A stretch of 64,000 bases of DNA from an uncultured Dorea sp. GTDB lineage: Bacteria; Bacillota; Clostridia; Lachnospirales; Lachnospiraceae. The stretch covers positions 14,764-78,763 of the forward strand of contig CAJTVY010000012.1 of assembly GCA_910579925.1 (NCBI GenBank), written 5' to 3'. Below the pieces are notes generated by a model that was not told where the DNA came from, did not search any database, and saw only the letters and a program-made list of their open reading frames with translations. The first letter of the stretch is position 1. Every line of letters starts with the position of its first letter. Shown piece after piece: positions 27,168 to 36,415 of this stretch. Position numbers and translations under genes: made by a program.

Positions 27168-28955
27168 CTATACATTTTTCACAACTGCAAGCCCCAGCTC
27201 CTCAAGCTGTTTCTTCTCCACTGTTGTGGGCGCTTCTGTCATCAGATCCGAGGCATCTTTCACCTTCGGAAATGCGATTACGTCCCGGATACTCTCCTCT
27301 TTCGCCATCAGCATCACCAGGCGGTCCAGCCCATACGCAAGCCCCGCATGAGGCGGCACGCCGTACCTGAACGCAGTCAGAAGGAACCCAAACTGTTCCT
27401 GTGCCTGCTCCTGGGTGAATCCAAGCACCTCGAACATCTTACTCTGAATCTCAGGATCAAAGATTCTGACGCTCCCTCCGCCGATCTCGTTTCCATTCAG
27501 CACAATATCGTAAGCCTTCGCACGCACATGGCCCGGATCACTGTCAATCAGCTTAAGATCTTCCTCCATAGGCATGGTAAAAGGATGATGCTTCGCCATA
27601 TACCGGTTCTGCTCCTCGCTCCACTCCAGCAGCGGAAATTCCGTCACCCACAAAAACTTATACTCGTTCTTATCAGTCAGTTCCATCTGGCGGGCAAGTT
27701 CCAGACGCAGCGCGCCTAAGACATCCCATACGACGGTGTTCTTATCCGCCGCAAAGAGCAGCAGATCACCCTTTTCTCCTCCCATGGCGTCAATCAGATC
27801 AGACATCTCCTCTTCCTTCATAAACTTGGAAAAGGAAGACTTTACCGTTCCGTCTTCCTGGACGGCGACATAAGCAAGGCCTTTCGCACCATAATCCTTT
27901 GCAAACGACACCAGCTTATCAATCTTCTTACGCGGCATGCCTCCCTGGCCCTTCGCATTAATACCCCTGACAGAGCCGCCGTTTTCTATCGCATTCTGAA
28001 ATACCGCAAATTCACAGCCTTTCACAACTTCGGTTACATCGCAAAGTTCCATCCCGAAACGGATATCCGGCTTATCAGAACCAAAGCGGTCCATAGCCTC
28101 CTGCCAGGTCATTCTTGGAATCGGAAGTTCCACCTCGATCCCCAGAACCTCTTTGAACAGCTTCTGAAGAAGCCTCTCGTTGATTTCAATCACATCGTCC
28201 ACATCCACAAAAGACAGTTCCATGTCAATCTGGGTAAACTCTGGCTGACGGTCAGCCCTTAAATCCTCGTCCCGGAAACATTTCGCAATCTGGAAATAAC
28301 GGTCATATCCAGAGCACATTAAAAGCTGCTTAAAAAGCTGCGGCGACTGAGGCAGCGCATAGAAACGCCCCTGGTGGATACGGCTTGGCACCAGATAATC
28401 CCTTGCTCCCTCCGGCGTACTGCCAATCAGTACCGGCGTCTCAATCTCACAGAACCCTTCCTCTGCGAGAAACTGACGGGTCAGCGTGGCCACTTGACTT
28501 CGCATCATCAGATTCCGCTGCAGGTCGGGTCTTCTAAGATCCAGATACCTGTATTTCAGACGCAGTTCCTCCTTGGTTCTGGAATTCTCCTCAATCGGAA
28601 AAGGAGGCGTCTCCGATTCTGCCAGAATCCGAAGCTGCTTCGGGATTACCTCAATCTCTCCCGTAGCCAGATTTTCATTGACCGCGCCAGAACGCTTCTC
28701 AACTCTGCCCACGACGGCAACCACGAACTCTGCTCTGAGTTTCGCCGCTTTCTCAATCAGCCTGGCATCTGACTTTCCTTCCTCGAACACCACCTGTATA
28801 ATCCCGGACCGGTCCCGAACGTCCACGAACACCAGACCGCCCTTATTCCTGTTCTTCTGCACCCATCCCATAATTGTTACCGTCTCTCCCAGATTGGCGG
28901 CTGACAATTCTGCACACCGATGGGTTCTCTTTAATCCCTGCATTGACTCTGCCAT
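27168..28955 (-). CDS. aspS: Aspartyl-tRNA synthetase
   Basis: A 595-residue bacterial-type class IIb synthetase. It has an N-terminal OB fold (GWVQKNRNKGGLVFVDVRDR), motif 2 FRDEDLRADRQPEFTQID, a GAD insertion domain, and motif 3 GLAYGLDRLVMLMA. AAAGGAGAGAAGAC precedes the ATG. It follows hisS with a 45-base gap, a usual Firmicutes pair. No T-box leader is visible. Confidence 0.97.
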   Translation of the reverse strand: MAESMQGLKRTHRCAELSAANLGETVTIMGWVQKNRNKGGLVFVDVRDRSGIIQVVFEEGKSDARLIEKAAKLRAEFVVAVVGRVEKRSGAVNENLATGEIEVIPKQLRILAESETPPFPIEENSRTKEELRLKYRYLDLRRPDLQRNLMMRSQVATLTRQFLAEEGFCEIETPVLIGSTPEGARDYLVPSRIHQGRFYALPQSPQLFKQLLMCSGYDRYFQIAKCFRDEDLRADRQPEFTQIDMELSFVDVDDVIEINERLLQKLFKEVLGIEVELPIPRMTWQEAMDRFGSDKPDIRFGMELCDVTEVVKGCEFAVFQNAIENGGSVRGINAKGQGGMPRKKIDKLVSFAKDYGAKGLAYVAVQEDGTVKSSFSKFMKEEEMSDLIDAMGGEKGDLLLFAADKNTVVWDVLGALRLELARQMELTDKNEYKFLWVTEFPLLEWSEEQNRYMAKHHPFTMPMEEDLKLIDSDPGHVRAKAYDIVLNGNEIGGGSVRIFDPEIQSKMFEVLGFTQEQAQEQFGFLLTAFRYGVPPHAGLAYGLDRLVMLMAKEESIRDVIAFPKVKDASDLMTEAPTTVEKKQLEELGLAVVKNV

Positions 28956-29000
28956 GTCTTCTCTCCTTTTTCATAAAATTTAAGTACTAGTTCTTGTATT

Positions 29001-30266
29001 CTACAACTGATCAAAAGAATCAGCATAACAGTCAACGATCTCCTCATATCCGTCTTCCATCAATTGTTCTTTCTGGAATTTCTTATTCTTCTTCATATTC
29101 ACAACCAGTACCTGTCTCCCGGCTTCCCGGTCCGCCTTTGCCAGAGCAAGAATCTTAAGGATTCCTTTCTCTGGCATCTTCTTATCCAGAAGATAGGCTT
29201 TCCCTGCGCCATTTTTAGGAACCTGGTATCCGTTTTCCAGAAGCAGCATAACAATCCGTTCGAATCCGATGGAGAATCCGCAGGCCGGCGTATCCTGCCC
29301 TGTAAATTTACCGATCATACGGTCATAGCGCCCCCCGCCTGCCACAGAGCCTCCGAAATCATCCATACGCACTTCAAAAATCGTTCCTGTATAATAAGAC
29401 TGTCCCCGGACAAGGGTCGGGTCAAAACAAATCCTGAATTCACACTCTTTCGCAGCCTCCACGCTGGAAATGATCATCTCCATTCCCGAAGCCGTCTCCT
29501 CTGGCAGAACGTCTCCCAGTTTCTCTTTCAGAAAACGTATCCCTTTTACATCCGGCGTCACTTCCTCAAAAAGCTTCAGATATGCCTCCGCCTTCTCCCT
29601 GTCGTATCCCATCTGGCACAGTTCCTCTGAAACGTGCTGCCTCCCGATCTTGTCCATCTTATCCAGTATAATGAACACTTCGTCATAGTCGTCCTCTTTG
29701 AAACCACTATACGCCGCCATAGCCTTGAGGATATTGCGGTCGTTGATACACACGGTAAAGTTCTGAAAATCCAGCTTCCCCAGCATTGCCGTTGTCGCCA
29801 GAATCAGTTCAATCTCCGCTAAATTCGCTGCTTCCCCCAGAATATCAATATCACACTGCATAAACTGACGGAAACGCCCCTTCTGAGGACGGTCGGCACG
29901 CCAGACGTTCCCGATCTGGAGCGCCTTGAAAGGGGACGGAAGCTTATTTGCATGGTTGGAATAATACCGTGCAAGGGGCACCGTCAGGTCATAACGAAGT
30001 CCGCCGTCTACCAGATCATTCTCCTCCTGTGCTGATTCGATCTTCAGTTTCTCCCCCCTCTTCAGAATTTTAAAGATCAGTTTCTCGTTATCTCCCCCCT
30101 GCTTACTGCACAAGTTCTCAATATGCTCTACACAGGGCGTCTCCATGGATACAAATCCATAGGTTTTATAAGTATCCTTAATCAGTTGAATCACGTAATC
30201 CCGGATCTCCATCTCCCGAGGAAGCATATCCTTCATACCTGTAACTGGTTTCTTCTTTAACGCCAT
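29001..30266 (-). CDS. hisS: Histidyl-tRNA synthetase
   Basis: A 421-residue class II synthetase. Motif 2 region GNVWRADRPQKGRFRQFMQCDID, the histidine motif LVRGQSYYTGTIFEV, motif 3 CGFSIGFERIVMLL, and an anticodon-binding C-terminus that is shorter than usual and ends SFDQL. AGGAGAATAGAT precedes the ATG. First visible member of the hisS-aspS pair, 72 bases after hemZ. Confidence 0.95.
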   Translation of the reverse strand: MALKKKPVTGMKDMLPREMEIRDYVIQLIKDTYKTYGFVSMETPCVEHIENLCSKQGGDNEKLIFKILKRGEKLKIESAQEENDLVDGGLRYDLTVPLARYYSNHANKLPSPFKALQIGNVWRADRPQKGRFRQFMQCDIDILGEAANLAEIELILATTAMLGKLDFQNFTVCINDRNILKAMAAYSGFKEDDYDEVFIILDKMDKIGRQHVSEELCQMGYDREKAEAYLKLFEEVTPDVKGIRFLKEKLGDVLPEETASGMEMIISSVEAAKECEFRICFDPTLVRGQSYYTGTIFEVRMDDFGGSVAGGGRYDRMIGKFTGQDTPACGFSIGFERIVMLLLENGYQVPKNGAGKAYLLDKKMPEKGILKILALAKADREAGRQVLVVNMKKNKKFQKEQLMEDGYEEIVDCYADSFDQL

Positions 30267-30338
30267 ATCTATTCTCCTATCCTATCTGATCATCACTGCG
30301 CTGTTCGCAACTTTATTATAGCAGACTTCCCGACTTTT

Positions 30339-31802
30339 TCAAGACAGATCCATCCCGAAACCGCGCTTTCGCAGAATCATCTCATCAATCCGTTCTATAT
30401 ACTGAGCCACGTCCTTTACATTTTCAATCCGCACAAGCCTGGTCATCTTCTTCTTTTTACTCCCAGGAGCCGGTACCGGTTTCTTTAAAACGATTTTCGT
30501 TGATGCTCCCGCTCCTGCCGCAATAACCGACTGTTTCTCCTCCATAATCAGAATATTATAGATTCCGGCTCTGTCTGCCTTCGCATATCCCACATTTTCA
30601 AAATTCCCGGCAATATTCTTCTGACGGTACAGATAATAAGGAAACAGCCCCATCTGCCGCGCCGTCTCCTGGGCCGTCCTGATCATCTCCGACAACACGC
30701 CTGCGGTCTTCCCTGCATCAGATTCCAGATCCTTAAATTCCATCTTCGCCGCCCTCTTGATTGCAAGGGAATGCACCGTCAGGCTGTCCGGCGCAAGTTC
30801 CTTAATCTTCTTAAGGGTATCCTCCATATCCCAGACAGTCTCCCCAGGCAGTCCTGCAATTAAGTCCATATTAATATTATCGAATCCCATCTCCCGCGCC
30901 AGGTAGTAAGCCTCTGTAATCTCCTCAGCCCGATGACGACGCCCGATGAGATCGAGCGTCTTCTGCTGCATACTCTGGGGATTAATAGAAATCCTTGTAA
31001 TCCCATGATCTCTCAATACCTGAAGCTTCTCCCTGGTTATACTGTCCGGCCGTCCCGCCTCTACAGTATATTCCAGAAGAAATTCTCTGGAAAAATGTGC
31101 GTCGATACAATCAAGAAGACTCTGAAGCTGCCCGGCAGTAAGGGTGGTAGGCGTTCCTCCGCCTATGTAGACGGTGTTTAGCTTCCGGCCTTTATTCTCT
31201 TCCCCGATAAATGCCAGTTCTTTCTGCAAAGCATACAGATAATCCCAGATCCTGTCCTTCCAGTCCGCAAACGCACCGGAACTAAAAGAACAGTAAGTAC
31301 AGACAGACGGACAGAACGGAATTCCCACATAGAGACTATATCCGTCTTCGCAGTCCAGCTTTTCAAGCAGTCTGCGCTCCCTTTCTGCAATCTCGAAAGA
31401 AAGTTCTGCTTTGCGGCAGCTTACCTTATATTTTCTCTGAAACCAGGAGACGAACCGGTCCCTGTCCCATCCTTCCTCCAGCTTCTCCATGGCAATCTTC
31501 GTCGGCCTGACCCCTGTCAGGATTCCCCACGCCAGCGAACGCCCTGTCAGTTTTTCCAGTCTCTGATAAAGAGCAAGATCAATCCTGTTCTTTATAAACG
31601 TCTCGTCGTTAGCTTTAGAAGCCTCCTGCCGAATCTTCGCTTCCCCAATACGGATATCGTCTGCATCCGGCAGGCTCACCGTAACATAATGAGAGGCTTC
31701 CTCCTCCGTCTCTGCCGAAATCTTCTCAGACGGAAAGAAAGCCTTAATGATGTGATACACATTGTATGTGTACGCTTCACTCTTACATATCACATGAATC
31801 AT
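30339..31802 (-). CDS. hemZ: Coproporphyrinogen dehydrogenase-like radical SAM protein HemZ
   Basis: A 487-residue HemN-like radical SAM protein. The Fe-S motif is CPSVCTYCSF in YVGIPFCPSVCTYCSFSSG, with GGGTPTTLTAGQL and INPQSMQQKTLDLIGRRH downstream. The N-terminal part carries the HemZ-specific GILTGVRPTKI. ATG 31802 is preceded by GGAGTATTAGA; the frame reaches 31835 inside gloB without a ribosome site. No heme pathway genes are near, so its true substrate in this organism is open. Confidence 0.9.
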   Translation of the reverse strand: MIHVICKSEAYTYNVYHIIKAFFPSEKISAETEEEASHYVTVSLPDADDIRIGEAKIRQEASKANDETFIKNRIDLALYQRLEKLTGRSLAWGILTGVRPTKIAMEKLEEGWDRDRFVSWFQRKYKVSCRKAELSFEIAERERRLLEKLDCEDGYSLYVGIPFCPSVCTYCSFSSGAFADWKDRIWDYLYALQKELAFIGEENKGRKLNTVYIGGGTPTTLTAGQLQSLLDCIDAHFSREFLLEYTVEAGRPDSITREKLQVLRDHGITRISINPQSMQQKTLDLIGRRHRAEEITEAYYLAREMGFDNINMDLIAGLPGETVWDMEDTLKKIKELAPDSLTVHSLAIKRAAKMEFKDLESDAGKTAGVLSEMIRTAQETARQMGLFPYYLYRQKNIAGNFENVGYAKADRAGIYNILIMEEKQSVIAAGAGASTKIVLKKPVPAPGSKKKKMTRLVRIENVKDVAQYIERIDEMILRKRGFGMDLS

Positions 31803-31816
31803 TCTAATACTCCATT

Positions 31817-32437
31817 CTATAAAAACGGATTGCATTCTCTCTCATGGCCAATGGTCGTCTCCCCCATATGCCCCGGATATACAAGCGTATCGTCCGGAAG
31901 AGGAAGCAGCTTATCATGAATAGAGCGGATCAGATCTGAACCACTGCTTCCCGGAAAGTCTGATCTCCCTACCGAACCTGCAAACAGCGTATCACCGGAA
32001 AAAAGCACGCTTTCCGATCTCACATAATAACAGCAGCCTCCCGGCGTATGCCCCGGCGTATGGAATACTTCAAAATCATATCCTGCAAAATTCAATGTCT
32101 CGCCGCCATGAAGATATCTGGCATCAGAAAATGAAAATCCAGACGTATAACTGGATGACAGATTAAATCCCGGATCCGCAATAATCTCCTTATCACCCTC
32201 GTGGACGTATACCGGAACGTTATATTCACTCAAAAATCCGTCAAGCCCCATGGTATGGTCGAAATGCCCGTGAGTCAGAAGGATTGCCTCAATCTTAAGC
32301 CCTTCCGTCTCAATGTGCTCCATTAAAGAAGACGGGCTGGCCGCCGGATCAATCACAACCGTCTGCTTCGTCTCTTCATTAATTACCAGATAACAGTTCG
32401 TACTGATAATCCCTATTAAAAATCTCTCTACTTTCAT
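31817..32437 (-). CDS. MBL-fold metallohydrolase (glyoxalase II-like)
   Basis: A 206-residue metallo-beta-lactamase-fold hydrolase. The zinc motif is LLTHGHFDHTMG, followed by FHTPGHTPGGCCYYV, LFSGDTLFAGSVGRSD and a terminal VYPGHMGETTIGHE. The length fits hydroxyacylglutathione-hydrolase-like proteins without the C-terminal domain. It starts 7 bases after the relA stop and is part of the conserved relA-gloB-hemZ run. Confidence 0.9.
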   Translation of the reverse strand: MKVERFLIGIISTNCYLVINEETKQTVVIDPAASPSSLMEHIETEGLKIEAILLTHGHFDHTMGLDGFLSEYNVPVYVHEGDKEIIADPGFNLSSSYTSGFSFSDARYLHGGETLNFAGYDFEVFHTPGHTPGGCCYYVRSESVLFSGDTLFAGSVGRSDFPGSSGSDLIRSIHDKLLPLPDDTLVYPGHMGETTIGHERECNPFL

Positions 32438-32444
32438 CTTATAT

Positions 32445-34793
32445 TTAACCTGTTGTCCTTTCAATATCAATGACGTCTTCCAATTGAAGAAGCTTCTTAA
32501 TCACCTTATCCAGTTCTTCCCGTCCATGTACGATAAAACCAGCCTCAAACGTAGCCGTGCCATTCTTTTTACTGGTACGCACGTTCAGAGATTTCACGTC
32601 CACATTCTGCTCTGTAAAAATCCTGGACATTTCAAGCAGCAGCCCTTTCTTATCGTAAGTATAGATCTTTACCTCCGCAAGATACTGGCCGCCGGCCTTC
32701 TCTGCAACTTCGCTCTCCCACTCAGCCTCAATCAGTCTCGCCCGCTCGGGATCCGTAAGATGAAGCATATTCACACAGTCCGTCCGATGGATGGATAAGC
32801 CTCTTCCTCTGGTAACAAATCCCACGATCTCATCGCCGGGAACCGGATTACAGCACCTGGAAAAACGCACCGCCACATCGTCAATCCCTTTCACCAGGAT
32901 TCCGCTCCTGGACTTGGCAATATGAACTTTATTCTTAGAGGCCTCCGCAACCTTTCCAAGCACGTCCTCGTCCGTAAGAACCTGCTTATGCTCCTTGCTG
33001 TATTCTTCTACCAGCCGGTTCACCACCTGGCCTTCTTTCAGCCCTCCGTGCCCGATTGCCGCAAGAACAGACTCCCAGTCCTTGAAACCATACTTTTTCT
33101 GCACGATCTCCTGGTAATTAGAAACCATAATATTACTGGGAACGATAGATTTCGCCTTACAATAACCGGCAATCATCTCTTTCCCCTTGATAATATTCTC
33201 TTCCTTAAACTCCCGCTTAAACCACTGGTTAATCTTGTTCTTGGCCTGCGTACTCTTGACGATATTCAGCCAGTCGCGGCTCGGCCCCTTGGAATTCTGG
33301 GAAGTCAGGATCTCAATTCTGTCGCCGTTCTGTATCTTATAATCAATATTGACCAGCTTTCCGTTGACCCTGGCCCCCACCATCTTATTCCCCACCGCGC
33401 TGTGGATAATATAGGCAAAATCAATAGGCGTGGAACCATTAGGCAGATTCTTCACGTCTCCCTGAGGGGTAAAGCAGTACACATCCTCCGCAAAAAGATC
33501 CAGATCGCCCTTGATCAGATTCATGAACTCCCTGTTATCCGACATGTCCCTCTGCCATTCCAGAATCTGTCTGAGCCAGCTTAACTTTTCTTCCTCCTGG
33601 GCTTTCACGCTCTTTTTGCCGTCATTGGACTCCTTATATTTCCAATGGGCCGCAATCCCGTACTCGGCCGTCTTGTGCATCTCTTCCGTCCGGATCTGGA
33701 TCTCAAAAGGCTGGCCCACCGAACTCATCAGCGTTGTATGCAGGGACTGATACATATTCGGCTTGGGCATAGCGATATAATCCTTGAACCGCCCCGGAAT
33801 CGGCGTGTAAAGTTCATGTATCACGCCCAGGGCGGCATAACAGTCCCTGACAGAATCCACGATGATACGGACGGCAAAAAGATCATAGATCTGGTCCACC
33901 GTCTTATCCTGGTTGACCATCTTCTTATATATGCTGAAAAAATGCTTCACGCGTCCGCTGACCTGGGCCTTGATATTCGCATGTATAATATGGGAAGAAA
34001 CTTCTTCTACAATCTGCTGAACAAACTCTTCCCTCTCCATCTTCCTGGTATTGATCTGGTCCACAAGATCAAAAAAGACTTCCGGCTGGAAATACTTAAG
34101 CGCCAGATCGTCAAGTTCTGTCTTGATCTTGGAAATACCCAGACGCTGGGCGATGGGAGCATAGATATCCATCGTCTCCTTCGCCTTCTCCTTCTGCTTC
34201 TCCGGTTTCATGAACTGCAATGTTCTTAAGTTATGCAGCCGGTCGGCAAGTTTGATGATAATCACCCGGATATCCTTGGCCATGGCAAGAAACATCTTCC
34301 GCAGATTCTCTGCCTGTACGTCCAATTTGTCCGAAGAATAAGACAGCCTTCCCAGCTTCGTGACACCGTCCACCAGAAGAGCCACATCGTCCCCAAAATC
34401 CCTGCGGATCTCTTCTTCACTGATCTGGGTATCCTCCACCACGTCATGAAGGATTCCTGCCGCAATCGTCTCCTTGTCCATCTCCAGATCCGCCAGTATA
34501 ATCGCAACCCAAAGCGGATGTACAATATACGGCTCCCCCGACTTGCGGCACTGATCCCCATGCGCCTCCTGGGCAAGATCGTAGGCTTTCTTAATCATCG
34601 TCACATCCGTAGACGGATGATACTTACGGATACGGGCGATCAGAATATCATATAGCCGGTCCGGGTTCTCATAATCCCCCGGAGCTTTTACCGCATGGCC
34701 GTCCACAATCTCAAGTCCCCGGGCATGATCGACCATGATCTCCTCCGCCGCGATCCGGTCATCTATCGCTTCATAAGTCGTTGTCCCAGACAT
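32445..34793 (-). CDS. relA: Bifunctional (p)ppGpp synthetase/hydrolase (Rel)
   Basis: A 782-residue RelA/SpoT homologue. The HD hydrolase domain shows AGILHDVVEDT and ADRLHNLRTL; the synthetase domain DLFAVRIIV, GRFKDYIAMPKPN and YQSLHTT; then TGS (VYCFTPQGDVKNLPNGSTPIDF), a Cys-containing zinc-finger-like segment (RCCNPVPGDEIVGFVTRGRG) and a C-terminal ACT domain. Both catalytic halves look intact. GGAGGTATCCGT precedes the ATG. Confidence 0.97.
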   Translation of the reverse strand: MSGTTTYEAIDDRIAAEEIMVDHARGLEIVDGHAVKAPGDYENPDRLYDILIARIRKYHPSTDVTMIKKAYDLAQEAHGDQCRKSGEPYIVHPLWVAIILADLEMDKETIAAGILHDVVEDTQISEEEIRRDFGDDVALLVDGVTKLGRLSYSSDKLDVQAENLRKMFLAMAKDIRVIIIKLADRLHNLRTLQFMKPEKQKEKAKETMDIYAPIAQRLGISKIKTELDDLALKYFQPEVFFDLVDQINTRKMEREEFVQQIVEEVSSHIIHANIKAQVSGRVKHFFSIYKKMVNQDKTVDQIYDLFAVRIIVDSVRDCYAALGVIHELYTPIPGRFKDYIAMPKPNMYQSLHTTLMSSVGQPFEIQIRTEEMHKTAEYGIAAHWKYKESNDGKKSVKAQEEEKLSWLRQILEWQRDMSDNREFMNLIKGDLDLFAEDVYCFTPQGDVKNLPNGSTPIDFAYIIHSAVGNKMVGARVNGKLVNIDYKIQNGDRIEILTSQNSKGPSRDWLNIVKSTQAKNKINQWFKREFKEENIIKGKEMIAGYCKAKSIVPSNIMVSNYQEIVQKKYGFKDWESVLAAIGHGGLKEGQVVNRLVEEYSKEHKQVLTDEDVLGKVAEASKNKVHIAKSRSGILVKGIDDVAVRFSRCCNPVPGDEIVGFVTRGRGLSIHRTDCVNMLHLTDPERARLIEAEWESEVAEKAGGQYLAEVKIYTYDKKGLLLEMSRIFTEQNVDVKSLNVRTSKKNGTATFEAGFIVHGREELDKVIKKLLQLEDVIDIERTTG

Positions 34794-34832
34794 ACGGATA
34801 CCTCCTCCCTCTTCGATATACCAGTCTTCATA

Positions 34833-35357
34833 CTATTTTCCCGGATATGCAATGACAGATTCCACGTCATATCCCGTAAGCTTTTCTCTTCCTTTCAGCC
34901 CCGCAAGTTCCATTAAGAAAACGGTCTTCACCACGATACCTCCAAGACCTTCCACCAGCTTCACCATGGCCTCATTGGTTCCTCCCGTTGCAATCAGGTC
35001 GTCAATAATCACCACTTTCTGCCCCGGCCTGATTGAATCGCGGTGTATCTCCAGTTCTGCGGTGCCATATTCCAGTTCATACTGAATGGAAACCGTCTCG
35101 CAGGGAAGCTTGCCCTTCTTACGGATGGGGATAAACGGCTTGTGAAGATTGTAAGCAATGGGGACTCCGAAGATAAAGCCTCTGGATTCCGGCCCCACCA
35201 CCAGATCAAACTCCACATCCTTTAATTTCTCCTGCATTAAATCTATGGCAAGGGCTAAACCGTCCGCATCCTGCAGCACGCTGGTTACGTCCCTGAAAAT
35301 GATGCCCGGCTCCGGAAAATCCGGTATACTTCTCACGTACTCTTCGATCTTTTTCAT
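34833..35357 (-). CDS. apt: Adenine phosphoribosyltransferase
   Basis: A 174-residue purine salvage enzyme making AMP from adenine and PRPP. The PRPP loop is VVIIDDLIATGGTNEAMVKL, with GPESRGFIFGVPIAY and IPIRKKGKLP upstream. GGAGAG precedes the ATG. 39 bases upstream of relA, the usual apt-relA arrangement. Confidence 0.96.
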   Translation of the reverse strand: MKKIEEYVRSIPDFPEPGIIFRDVTSVLQDADGLALAIDLMQEKLKDVEFDLVVGPESRGFIFGVPIAYNLHKPFIPIRKKGKLPCETVSIQYELEYGTAELEIHRDSIRPGQKVVIIDDLIATGGTNEAMVKLVEGLGGIVVKTVFLMELAGLKGREKLTGYDVESVIAYPGK

Positions 35358-35448
35358 AACAAACTCTCCATTCCTGTATCAATATTATTTTAGTATAGCA
35401 TTAGTTTATGGGATTTTCAATATTTTTACGGCAGTCTGTGAACAGATC

Positions 35449-35483
35449 TTGTAACCGTTCAGACAAGACGAACTGTTACAAGG
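35449..35483. repeat. Hairpin with TAACAGTTC-type arms
   Basis: Arms CTTGTAACCGTTC and GAACTGTTACAAG (12 of 13 pairs) around a 9-base loop, in the gap between apt and the divergent gene. The arm core resembles the GTAACAGT elements at 25128, 44778 and 44818. A short tandem ACAAGGCCTTTCAT duplication follows. Confidence 0.6.
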
Positions 35484-35580
35484 CCTTTCATACAAGGCCT
35501 TTCATTCGTCATTTCCTTGACAATTCCTCCAAAGTGGTGCAAAATAGTACTATCTAAAACACACAGCAATATGGAAGGTG

Positions 35581-36381
35581 ATGAAATTGAATCCTGAAAC
35601 ATTACAAAACGAAAAGGAAAATAGCTGGGCGCCTGTCTATGAGATCATCTCAAGTCTTAACAGGTACGCCCCCGAGGAAGTGCTGTTCTATGCGGCACAG
35701 ATACTAAGCCAGGAGATGGGCAGCAAGAATGTGGCAATCTATACCATAGCCAACAGGGAATATGCCCGGTTGTTTTCAGCCACCTCTTTAGAGGCGAGAA
35801 AACTGGGGAATTCCATAAGATATGCAGAATTAGGAGAACTGTACAGCGAACTGAAGGACGGACGGATTTATGTGAACACGTTAAACGACCCGGATCGTCC
35901 GGCGCTGGCCAGCGCAGTATATGCAGAAAAAGACCTCCGGGTTATCCTGATGTTCTGGGATGTCCCCAACGAGAAGCATAACCTTCCGCCGGTAGAACGT
36001 CTGACGGTCATTGTGACGCTGCTTCAGAATACCATTCTTCATGCAAGCCGCTATATGTCAAGTTTCAGAAGAAAGAATTATCTGGAAGGAACGAATGTCC
36101 TTAATGAGAAGACCTTTAAAGTTCTTCTGAAAACATTTTTTGAAGCAAAGGAAAAGGGCCTGACAGAGTGCATTCTGGCAGAATTTGAAATGGGATATCG
36201 CGATTATCGCAACATTTCCATCGAGGCAGCCTGCAAGATCCGTCAGACAGATTATATGGGCGTCCTGGAGGGCGGAAATTTCTACATACTGCTTGCCAAT
36301 ACAGATCTCATCGGCGCTAAACTCGTTCAGGAAAGGTTTCGGGAAATTGGATTCCGATGCAGTTTAAAGGAAATGTATTAA
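35581..36381 (+). CDS. GAF plus degenerate GGDEF protein (PelD-like, soluble)
   Basis: A 266-residue protein without membrane segments. Residues about 20-150 look like a GAF domain (GSKNVAIYTIANREYARLFS). Residues about 165-266 look like a decayed GGDEF domain: GTNVLNEKTFKVLLKTFFEA, LAEFEMGYRDY, then DYMGVLEGGNFYILLANT where GGDEF is expected, so it cannot be an active diguanylate cyclase. This order resembles the c-di-GMP receptor PelD. No pel genes are here. It sits alone on the plus strand between apt and recJ, which are usually adjacent. ATG 35581 follows GGAAGG closely; a TTG at 35587 is an alternative start. Confidence 0.6.
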   Translation: MKLNPETLQNEKENSWAPVYEIISSLNRYAPEEVLFYAAQILSQEMGSKNVAIYTIANREYARLFSATSLEARKLGNSIRYAELGELYSELKDGRIYVNTLNDPDRPALASAVYAEKDLRVILMFWDVPNEKHNLPPVERLTVIVTLLQNTILHASRYMSSFRRKNYLEGTNVLNEKTFKVLLKTFFEAKEKGLTECILAEFEMGYRDYRNISIEAACKIRQTDYMGVLEGGNFYILLANTDLIGAKLVQERFREIGFRCSLKEMY

Positions 36382-36415
36382 GTAAGAAAGGGGCTATAAA
36401 GCCCCTTTCTTACTT
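36380..36415. terminator. Bidirectional terminator between converging genes
   Basis: A 15-bp perfect stem (AAGTAAGAAAGGGGC and its complement) with a TATAAA loop. The stop codons of both converging genes lie in the stem: TAA at 36379-36381 and recJ TAA at 36410-36412. Confidence 0.75.

Noticed and set aside
30267..30338. Possible T-box leader before hisS or aspS
   Set aside because: The gaps are too short (72 and 45 bases) and lack the T-box sequence.
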